A stretch of 64,000 bases of DNA, taken from Antedon mediterranea (Eukaryota > Echinodermata > Crinoidea > Comatulida > Antedonidae). Every line of letters starts with the position of its first letter. Positions within the stretch are counted from its first letter, which is position 1. The DNA lies in assembly GCF_964355755.1 (NCBI RefSeq), contig NC_092674.1, positions 8,499,001-8,563,000 on the forward strand, read 5' to 3'. The notes below the pieces were generated by a model, which had not been told where the DNA came from, did no database searches, and saw nothing but the letters and a program-made list of their open reading frames with translations. This document shows positions 47,101-59,100 of the stretch, one piece after another. Both the position numbers and the translations under genes were made by a program.

Positions 47101-50100
47101 CTTCAAAATACTCAGCCTCCACTTGTAAACCTTTCTTTAACTGATCAGCAACAGATCTGAAAAAAATTATGAAAAAAGAGTAAAAAAATGCATGTATTTC
47201 TTTTCTATAAAAAGTATAAAAGAGTTTGCGCAAAGTGGTATCCGATTCTTTTTAGTTTGTACTGCATTTAGACTATTGCGTCAGTATTGACTTTGCGCAT
47301 GTACAGCAACTGTTATAATAAGTTTTAAAAGTTTGTGCAAAGTGATTTGTTCTTTTTCGTACTTCATTTAAAGTTATTATTTATAAACTTATATTGTGTA
47401 GGCCTAATAAATATTACTAGTCACCGTCTCTAATCAATTAAAAATGGTTACAACGTTTGTCTACCTTGGTAGCATCTGGTACAGGAGTTGATCTGTTTTG
47501 TGTTTCTCCTCTTCAAGTTCTAATGTTCGGTCATGAACCAATTCTTCTAAATTATTAGCATATTTTTCCATCATACTTATCATATTATCAACAATGTTTA
47601 TTGATCTGGAAAGAATCATATATATGCGTATTTAACAGTAGGCCTAGCAATATTAATAGCTCTTCACATTGAGACCACCTATAATGTATATAGTATACTG
47701 TAGTCACTATTCTGTGAAATCATGTCATAACTGCTGTTAATCTCAGAATGTGGTACACATCATCTCATGCTTGTGTATTTTACCTATTTTTCTTATGAAC
47801 TAAGTTCCTGTCCCAAAACTAAGCAAATGCGAAAACTTTTTTGTTATTTCTTGCAATACAATCAATCCTTTTAAAGCAAAGTTCAAAATTGCACCATTAT
47901 GCTTCTCATTAGGTGAAAAAAATGAGTAACATGTAAGTAGAATAGTGTAACGCTCTGCCTACCTCTGTCCACACTATAAAACTATAGTTTGATAAAAAAG
48001 TGTGATGTTCCAAAATATAGTCATAGTCATGTCCATATATGGGCAAATCACATTTGTTGTCATATTCTGATACACAGAGCTTAAGGCTCATATTTGAATG
48101 TAGATGTGTATCTTAATGTTCTTTAGTATTTAGAACCAAAAATAATGAATCGTTGTAAAGCGAAAACATACTTGCCACCAGAAATCTTTTTAAGTTCAGA
48201 TTTAATTTTTGAATAAGTTGGTCTTTTTGTCGGCTCTTCATCCCAACAAGATTTAATCAAGAGTAACATCTGTCTCTTACATGCATCGACAGGAATGACT
48301 GGGCGTACATTCGGGACCGTTCCCAGTCTCACTGATTCGATAATATCTATAATTAAAATGTGAATTAGTTATAAATATATATGCCATAAAAGTGGAAAAA
48401 GTTGCCGAAAATAATTAAATTAATTTTGATATAATTGGAACTTTAATCAAATTTGGAACGCCTATACCAATAGTAAGATTATTATTTTTCAGTGGTATAC
48501 ATCCTTATCGTATTAAACCTTATATTTCACCTTTTGGTTCCACAACCTCAAGCATGCTGCTAAACGGCCCAGTCCGGAGGACGATCTCCTGCAGAATAAT
48601 CCCAAAGGCGTATACGTCACCATGAACTTCCAGAACGGGTTTGAAGCGTAATAACTCAGGGGCAGTCCAGAATAACTCTTAACAAAGCAAAGCATTGATA
48701 GTCCAGTCAATCTAGTGATATTTAGAGGTAAACCCACCACAAATTGCAATAGTAACAAAACATTGATTTTTTCATTCCAAATGTAGTTTAGAATGACATA
48801 TTAAAAGTCACCGAAAATTGAAGCATTGGAACACATTATTTTTTACGTAATCTCAACAACTATATAGTGATTTTATTTAATAAATATTTTGGGGTAGGGG
48901 GTAACATTTATGCCCATAAATTGTGGTTTTATAATCCAATCTCAATAATCTTAATATCAATGTGTAGAATATATATTTCTTTCTAATATGCAATTTAAAA
49001 AAAACAAAATACAACATTTATTTATATAACTAGAGGTCAAAAGGTTATTGACCTTTTACAAAAACTCATTTTTTTCCTTTAAAAAATGATTAACTGTAAT
49101 ATTGTGCCATAATTGTATATGCATTTAATCAAAATTGTGTTTTATCTGTACCTATCGATATATAAAATAGGAAACATGATGTTAACTAGAAGAATTTTAA
49201 AAGTAATGATGTACTATTCTTATTGAAATTGATTCTTGATCAAATGTAATGTAAACAATTTTGGGGTAGGGGGTAGCGTTTATGCCTATAATCCATTGTT
49301 TTATAATCATATCTAAATAGCTTTAGTACCAATGTGTAGAGTATATATATCCTACTAATAATATACATTAAAAAAACAATTAATACAACAGTTATACGTA
49401 ACTAGAGGTCAAAAGGTCATTGACCTTTCAAAAAAACTCAAATTTTCTTAAAATAGCGTAAAACTAAATTATGTTTATATATATTATATTTATATTTTGG
49501 AAGTATTTGGTGCAAATAATTTTTTTCCTGTACCTATTGTATCGTCATGAAATAGGAAAAATGATGCTAGCTAGAAGAACATTAAAATTCATTAGCGGTA
49601 TGTACTATTGTTGATTAATTAATGAGTCTTGATAATTTGGAATCAACTCATGATTTACTATAGATAGATTTTTGATAATTTTAGTATCAACGAATGTACG
49701 TAATGACAAGTATTTGATCTTCGCAGGGTTGCGTCTTCTCTCCTCTTCTGTATATTATATACACGGATGACTGTCGGAGCAAACAGGACAATAGTCATCT
49801 TTTCAAATTTGCTGACGACACTGTCTTGCTGGGCTCCTTCAAAATTCACAGGACGGTCATGGTTCCGCATTAGATGGTTTTATCCAATTTTGTGGAAACT
49901 CCTACTTGGAACTCAATGTGACCAAAACCAAGGAGATAATTGTAGATTTTAGGAAGGAGAAAGGACGCAGCCCTCTGGTATCCCCCACAAATGACAAACC
50001 AGCGATATTGCCCATTCCTTTAAATACCTAGGTACTATATTTGAGGACAATCTCAGCTGGGAATTAAATACAGAGGCAATAGTAAAGAAAGGACACCAGA

Positions 50101-53100
50101 GACTTCATCTGTTAAGGAAGCTGAACCATTTTAATGTCGATAAAGTAATTCTCATGGTTTTTTATAATTCCTTTATTGAGAACTTTTTAACTTTATATGC
50201 TGGTTTTTTAGTCTTATGGTCAAAGAGAGAAACTCACTACAAAGAATTGTTAACTTGAGTTCTAAATGAATAGGTTGTCAACTTCGTAGCTTATCTTCCT
50301 TCTGTGACATGCAAACTCTAGAAAAAAGTAGAGCTATTCTAAAAAATGTTAACCATGCCTTGTTCAGTGATTTCGAGCTCATGCCTCATGGGCGTTGCTT
50401 TCAATGCCCGGCATGTAGAACAAACTGGAAAAGAAATTTGTTTTTGCCATCCGACCCTTAAATTCTTGAACTGTGACTCTTGTTATATTGTACTGTATAT
50501 TGTGATATTTTTGTATATTTTGTAAGATCATTTTAATCCAGACCTTTTTATTGAATTGCTCCGTGTGGGATGATATATTTTAATCCTTCAATGCCATTGC
50601 ATTCAAGTATAATCTTTATTCGTTCCCACAAGGAGAAAATTCACCACATGTAGTTCTAATTACCCCTGAATGTTTCAAGAAGATACTCAGGTTCTGGCTT
50701 TAAGTCTGTGTGTAGAGGAACCAGGTTTCTATCATCTGATCTTCCATCCCCAATCCTCAAACACATATTTATTTATTTTATTTATTCGACTTCTCACTAA
50801 CTCAGTTAGTGAAGGATCTGGACCAACAGGTGGTAAACACCTCTAAAATGGTTCAGTCCCAATTTGCACAGTGGCTGTGTGTGACAGTGGCTGTGTTTGT
50901 GTGGACTAGTACACCGGGGTAACCCCCTACTCGTCTCGAAAGATGTACTAGGTTCTTTAAAGTGCGCATGAGCTAGTGTACACTGGACCTACGGTTTATA
51001 GTCCTTATCCGAGAAGACTCGTTCTACCACCAGAACCATGGAGCGAGTGAGCCTCGAACCCTTGCCGATTTTATGGCTACGTAATTACGGTTCCACTGTC
51101 TTAACCGCTCGGCCACTCACTCGCTTTATCAACCCCACTCCATTGCTAAAAGATATCTTGAACTTGAACATGATGTTAAGTACCTTGGTTGTGGTACGAT
51201 TATGAAGTTGGCGATATGCTAGGTTGTACTTGTAGATGGGATGGAGTCAAAGGCATTCCACGTTGTCCAGGTAGTCCATTGTACAGACGCACTAAATCAT
51301 TTTCTCTAGCAACCACAATGTCATCCTTTGTAGCTTGTTTGCATCTGAAGACTACAGCATCATGTAAGAAATAAGTGCAATGACAAGCTTTTTATAGAGC
51401 AACTTGTTTTCCAATTCCGAAAACTCTGGATGTTGTGTCACCAGTATCGCATGAGCAAACAGAAGGTTATCACAGATGTCTCTCAAATGTACTGTTTGAA
51501 CCAGTTTGATAGTCCAGCATCTCAGTTCCAGTCTAAAGAATATCACAAGATGTTTTAAATGCTTGACTGCAGAGGAGCACTAGTAGATCCGTGTCATCGG
51601 ATAATGACAGATATTTTCCTGTTTGCCGATTCAATGGTTGTTTGTACTATCCGAAAGAACATTACCATGTGCGCCGTCTTTGGTGGATGAACCGCTTTCA
51701 TAATTATCAAAGACTATGATGGCAGAGCAATATTTTTTACAGATCTCTACACTATTCCATGGAATGCTGTGCAGTAGAGCACTACCATCTAAAATGTAGG
51801 CCTACTGGACATCATTCAGTGAGTTGGATGTATTAGACTATTCAGAAGAAGTTGTTTCCACGTGGCATCATGTTGGTTTATTAGCTGAAAGTATTGTAAG
51901 TTGGTAGTTTCAAAAAGTGCTGGTGGATAACAAAGTCACCTCGAATCTCCTCTGGAACTGTAGGATTGATGCACACATATGACTTTATTGCCAGGATCTT
52001 GAATACATTGCAAGACTTTTCTAATATTCCAAGTCACCTGCAGTAACTCCTGTGTCAATGGTATGAAGTCTCTGAGTCGTAACCAAATGGATTTTTCAAT
52101 TGCCATTGTGTTCCTGACGTGTGGCCATAAGGTCTTATGTTGGCCACTGCTGGAGTAACGCCCTGATACTATTGCAAGGCATTACATACATTTCAGCACA
52201 GATTTGGTCTGGATGTACGCATTCCTATATCTCTTGTCAAACCTCTGGTTTTCTTTGAGGCTTCTCATAGAAACTTTTTCAATCACCAGGTCTGTTGACA
52301 ATCCAGCCCAGATGGTCCGAACGTCATACATACAACATGGAGGTCATTGTCAAACTGCTGTTGAACATTTTTGTATTTCTACTGGTTAAAAAATCGTTAA
52401 AATACTTATACATCCCAATATAAATACTGTAACCATGGCAACACAAATGCCATCTGGAAAAAATGGAATGTAGATCATCCAGAAGCAACAGGAACGGAGA
52501 TGTCGCTCATCTGCATCTTGAACTGGTCATGTGTATCGCGTTGGACTGAAATGTTCACCCCAGAGTATCCCTGTGTGTTTACCATTGTTGTTTACAGCGA
52601 AAACAACATTTTTAGCCAAAATTGACACATTATGTTTTTTTTTCCGCAAAAAGGACATTCTAAATAAAATGTTATGACTATAAGTTTGATATCACTGAAT
52701 AGAAAATTTAATAAGCTTTCGGATGACATAAATCCCACTTCTATATAATGTATTTTATATGGTTAAATATATGTAATTAATGGGGCATATTAATTTTGAC
52801 TTAAAATGACCTTTATTGACCTCTGACCCCTTGACCCAATGCTTGGATTTTCGGTGACTTTTAGTATGTCGTTCTACACATTATATAGAATTAAAAAATA
52901 CTAGCTTTGTTACTATTGCAATTTGTGGTGGGTATATCATTAGATTGACTGGACTATGAAGTAATACTTAAAGTCTATAATATCTAGAAATTAGTGTAGC
53001 TGCCAAAATTCGCCTATTCGGATGGCACAAAGATAGCTTAGCACTATCAGTGTAAGCAAGATATAAATATCCATAACACTGTAAACTGCAATTTTCAAAT

Positions 53101-56100
53101 AGGCCTATAGTATTTTATTCTTTAGCCGACTTACTTATACTCTTTCCTTCTACGGTTTTTTTTTGTCAATTGAAATTCTCCAAAAACTAGAATTTTCAAA
53201 TGGTATTTTAATCATTAGCAGACTCCCTAGATTTTCTTTCATTGTAATTTCTGAACGAAGTATTTGTCAATTTAAATTCTCATTTTTAAATAGTATTTTA
53301 GTCTTTTAGCAGACTTCCTATATTTCCTAATTAATTGTACTTTCTGAACTTTAGGAGAGGTAATTTGTCAATTGAAATTCTCCAAAATTGCAAACTGAAA
53401 TTTTCAAATAGTATTTTAATCTTTAGAAGACCGTTCTATCTTATTTCTATCATTTTACTTTTTAAACGTTGGCAGCTGTATTTTGTCAAATAAAATTCTC
53501 CGAATTGCAAACTGCAGTGTTCTATGTATATGATATTGGACAGAAACTTTCTTTCATTCTGAATGTTAGGAGCGATTTCTTTTTAATTTTCATTCTCCAA
53601 ACTATAGATATTTATTATCTAACAAGATCATTGTTTTATACATACGTCTACAAGTTATGTTTTCATCCTCTTCGGTATCGATTTCTTCGTTTCTTCTGAA
53701 TTGAGTTAATCCAAAATCAGTCAATTTACAAACCCAGTGACTGTCCACTACACAATTTGAAGATTTTAGGTTCCCATGTTTTTTCATCGGACTCTGGGAT
53801 AAAAATTCCAATCCCTGAAAAGAACGAATTATAACCATAATACTGATATGCTTTGTTATAGGGATAAAGTATGTAAGTGTTGAGGCGCTTTGTATACATA
53901 TAATAATATTATTCATATTATCGCCTGGGCTATAAGAATGTTTACAAGCGTAAACGATTTTTGGATGGCCTACGATTATTGTAAAAATATTATATTATCA
54001 AAATGACATTTATAGAACACATTTTACAAATCATTTTGAAATTTTACTATTTCTGTATTTGTCAACTATTTAAAACCCGGTAAGTCTACCCTTTAAATCG
54101 GTAATACAATCAAACTTCAGTAATTAAATAATATGATGAATTAGAGATTAACTGATGAATAGAATAACGGTATTCACCTGAATAATGTCTGAAGCAAACG
54201 ACAATTTGAAATTCTCGTCAATAGAAATGTCTGTGTTTTCTAATACATCTGCCAGACTGCCTTTGTTGCAATATATCATGACGTAACAGATGTCAGGAGC
54301 AATGGTGCACGCGCCTACAAACCTATTTATGTTAGTATGTTGTAGATCTATCATCTTAAAGAAAAACGAAAATAGTAAACACAGATAAAGAAGAATTCTG
54401 CAAATGAGATTCGAACTAGGACATTTTTCTACTTGATGTCTTATTATCAAACTCCGATTGGATATTCTGCACTTTTTAAGTTTAGCCATTCGCTTAGGAA
54501 AATAGCAGATATAAGCATTAATTATGTATTTCTTCAAGAAAAAATGTTAGGTATACTTTTATATACGTTACTTATATTTTTAATATACAATCATGATCTC
54601 ATGTTATAAAAACAGTCCTGGCAAAAGTGATGAAAACATAATGCAAAATCAAAGGAGACTAATATTGTGTATTTTGATAATATACGTGTGTTTCATTTAA
54701 ATGCATACGATTTGTGTGGTGTATAGGCCTACGTGTTTGTGGTGAATTGCTTGTTCCGTATAGTTCTAGTGGTAACCAAGCTTGTGGTGCCTTCTGTATT
54801 TTTACATACCTGTTTCATCTCAACGAGTAACTCTCGATCTATTGTTATACTTGATTTTCTTACTTGTTTAATTGCTACTCTGTTTCCCTTTAATAAAAAT
54901 AAATGAATTGATGAAATTCAAACAAACTATTAAAGAAAGTCGGTCCTACATATTAGTAACAGTTAACAAATACTTGAAGTAATACCATGTACCGTAGTTT
55001 CGTAAGCTTTCGATTTACGACTCGACCGACGACCAACCTAGGTCAGGTCAATCGATGTGACGTCGGTCGTCGTCTGGACCATAAAAAAAAAACATCAAAT
55101 CTGTGTTGAGGTGAGTAACGAGGACACACGCCCCAATCCCAATATCTCCGCATGTGCACAATCAACTACATCTTCTTGACCCAATAGAGAGGTTTCGCAA
55201 TCTTACGAATACGATAACGAAAACGGATACGTCACGCACACGTATTCGTTTTCGTAAGCCATAAAAAATCTGTTTCGAATGGCAACGAAATATTGAGGTG
55301 CGTCCAAAATATGACTGCGGTAAATTTGAGCGAAGCGCAGGTACGTATTGCTTGGTGCTTGGCTGCCTAGGCCTAGCGTAACATCAAAGCGAGTGAGGAC
55401 TTTAAAAACTGCTATTTATCAAAATTGACTTGGCACTTTAGTAAATTACTTTAGTAAATTACTTTCAATAAATCTAGTATTATATTATAATCATGAATCA
55501 TTTCTGATTCAAATGCAAAATGTGCAAAATAGATCAAAAACTATACTCGTTTTGTTGTTACGAATATGACTGGTGATATTCGTCAACACGAATACGCTTT
55601 ACGAATATGAAATGGGGATCAGCTCAAAAGTTTCACAAATGTATGACGTATCCGTTTTCGTTATCGTATTCGTAAGGTTGCGAAACCTCCCTAATGTGTC
55701 GTAACAGACTGCAGTGTTTAACAAATGTTTTGTCTCCTTAAAAATGAGTATAGAGGGGTGTTCCAGAGCTACAACTCCACAATGCAATTTATGCTCTTTA
55801 TTGAAAAAATAAAAACCTATTCTCTACCTTGTAGTAGCCGACTTTGCAAAATTTCTGGCTTCCACCAAAAAGTGAACTATTCATACCGCTCTGTACAGAC
55901 GTTGGTCTATTTTCAATAGCTTGCGTTTTTCCTGTTGTTATACTTTTGTTTGATATGTTTTTTGAAGAATAGTTACTTGTTAAATGAGACCTCTGAAAAA
56001 TGTACAAATCTTATGATAGATTTTATTAAGGATTTTAACTAGTTTTTAAACTTAGTAATTGTATCTATTTTTTGTATAGTTCACACATATTTCATGTTTT

Positions 56101-59100
56101 ATCGTTTATAAATGTATACCATTTCAACAAGTTTTATGTGGCATTATAAAATATTTCATAGACCAACGAAAGAAACCCTTTAAGCACAAGTAAGCAGAAC
56201 TTACAAAAATAGATCTTGATTTGTTCAGTGGAAAGTCGATTTCACTGTAATTAATCAGCCACATGTTGATGTCTTTCAAGGAGGATTCATATTTCATTCG
56301 CCTATTATTTGAAATTAAAATTTTAAAACATTATCTCTTTTATATTGCCTAGCCGATTGTCGGTACTGTATCTATTTCCGAAGTATCATAGGAATATGTG
56401 TGTGTTTCACATGTATCTAGTAGTAACCTAACCCTAACCTTGCATGATACAGGCACCACATACTGTATTACCAAATATTCATATGATACTGTATCTGTGG
56501 AGATACAGCATTGGGAACCGGGATGGTTTAGCGGAGCTCTGAAGTTGGCGTCAACACCAGAGTTTGGTATGTGAGAAAACTGATATTTTTATAAGATCAG
56601 TACTCTCTGAGTGATATTAGAAGGTAGAGTTTATTATTCATAATTATCTTGCCTTCGTATATAACACACGTGTTAAACACGTATTAGAAATGAGCAGACA
56701 GATCTGGGGGAGGCATCAAGGCGTAGACCATTGTGGCGGTAAAGGAATCGACTTTTACAAAGGTTTAAGAGAAAAGTTACATTCAGTTACAATCTAAAAC
56801 TAGATTTAATTCGTCACTATGACGAATTATAGGTTATATGCATTGATTTTAATAAAGATAATTGATTTTTAAAAGATATTTTGATTCATTGATTTTCTCA
56901 GATTCTTTAATTATTTATAATATATGATAGGACCTTGCTAACGCGAATACAATAGCCGGTATCACAATCCGATCAAAGATCCCTCTGCGTATAATGTCAT
57001 AAACCACATTTGCTGTTACATAATAATAAAGACATAAGTTATTTTTTATCTAGATTTCATTATAAATCATGTGTATAATATATACACTAAGAAATAAATT
57101 TGAACAAACAATACGGATAATAAAAAAAAATCTTATTTCGTTTCCCAAGGTGAGACTCGATCTCGGTACCTTGAGTGCCATAGACACGAGCACACACCAC
57201 CGAGCCATACACAACTGTCTAAAAATTGTAGAAAAATTCCTCCGTGTATTTACTATGCAGTAACCACTTTGGTGCAGATAGATTATTACATACCGCAATG
57301 AATTATAATTTTTTACTATGATGACATCTCTAAAAATGTACAAAAATGATGCACTGTCAAACTATATACTTTTAACTTTAATATATGAACTTTTGGAGGA
57401 AGAAAGTTAATGTTAAGTTTGTTATTTTGGCCTAAGAAAATGTTATAATTTGTTTGATTGTCGAAATGAATTTTTTTTAATTTAACATGCAATTAATTAT
57501 GGCTTAATCAACTTTTGTTCCCTTAGTTTAATAATAAATCATACATAAGATACATACACTTCAAGAAAATGAAATAAAAAATATGTGTTCCCGAGCATTC
57601 TGACGATCTATATTAATTTTAAAATTTAGCATATTTTCACCATTTTGTTAACTTACACGTGCGTAGCCTGTCACTTTTGACGTGCTCGTATAAGGCAATT
57701 ACGCGTTGAAAAGTGAATAAAATATGATGATATTATTAAAGAAAGGTTGTACAACCGAAATCGGACAAAAAGAGTGCGCATTAACGTATAACGCGCAGTG
57801 CGCGTGCAAAAATCTGCGCACTCATGGCAATTTTTTAAACGCTTAAAATTGCCTGAAACGTACTCTAATTTCATCGAAAATAAATTTTGACAATTTTGAA
57901 CATTTTAAGCGCGCGTACGCAAGCGTTATATGCGCTACGCACGTAATTGTATTGCCATATGATGAAATATGACCTGAAATTTATGAGTACCAAATTTTGT
58001 TTAATTGTGATTCATGCTTGTGAAGATATGATTACAAACGTGATTTCGTAAAATCGCGCGTAGACCGCGTAATTTTTGATTACGCATCGTGAAAATATAA
58101 CCACATCGATTCCTGGCCATAAGGAATATACTCTGAAAAATTGACTTAGATAGATGAAACTGATATCAAGATAATTCACGGACAAAATAGTGCTAAGGAA
58201 AGAATAAATAAATAAATAAAGATTTTGACAGAATCAAGAGGTTATATGCATGATAATGCATATAACCTAATAAGCAGTTCTGAGTTTAATTATTATAAAC
58301 GGTGAAATTACAAACATAAATCCAACAGCAAATATAAATATTTTAAGTTGGAATGATGATAGTTTGAATATTTCGTTTGGAAATTTCCCCTGTGGTACCA
58401 TACTCTTCATCCAAAATGTCATATAGGCCCTACAAATCCATCAAACGTAAATTTGGTTGTGGGGATGATTATCTTCGTTTCTTTTAAGTTAAGTTGACAG
58501 TATAGGAAAAAATACACAGTTGGCGGTAAGAAATTGTTCATTGCGATAGGGTTAGTATTTTCACCTACCTATAGTTTACAGTCGCAACTGCGATTAATAT
58601 TAGTGCTATACCTGCACCAACTAATCCACCAGCAAGACTCGCAATATCTGTTGGCAGAAAATAAGATAAACTAATTTCATACTGTCTTATTACGTTTCAG
58701 TCTTGTTTATAAATTCAGTGAAGACTAAGTACTCTCATTTTGTACAAATCATGTTTAAGCGTGGTTCCCACTAGCGACGCAACACAAGGACGTAACGCAA
58801 CGCAAGTGAATTGACCAATCACAAGCGATGGCTTATTCGCTTGTGATTGCTAACTGTCTATAACTTCGCTTGTCATTGGTTAAAACGCTTCCGTTGCGTT
58901 TACGTCCTTGCGTTACGTTCTAGTGGGAACCAAGCTTAAGTAATTGATTTCCAAAAAAAGTTATCAATGAAATACAATATTAATAGAGTAGGCCTAGAAT
59001 CAAACAGATAGAAAAATAGTAATGGATGTTATCTTTAAATGATCACTTAAGCCGATTTTCCACTAGGCGAATTTGTTCGCGCGAACCGAAATCGTCAGCT

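Larger units (their letters stand above)
48697..52957. mobile_element. 4.26-kb inverted-repeat-flanked composite in the cyclase kinase-domain intron
   Basis: The left arm (about 48697-48832) and the reverse complement of the right arm (about 52843-52957) share ATAGTCCAGTCAATCTA, ACCCACCACAAATTGCAATA and AAAAGTCACCGAAAAT, roughly 80 percent identity over about 120 bp. Inside are a 372-bp direct repeat (GGGGTAGGGGGTA at 48891 and 49263), a LINE fragment, a SINE and a decayed frame on the minus strand. The left arm begins 20 bp from exon 48677-48531. It looks like an old terminal-inverted-repeat element invaded by retroelements. No transposase recognised. Confidence 0.55.

Noticed and set aside
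49767-49952. Separate small gene
   Set aside because: It is an out-of-frame shadow over the LINE RT fragment.
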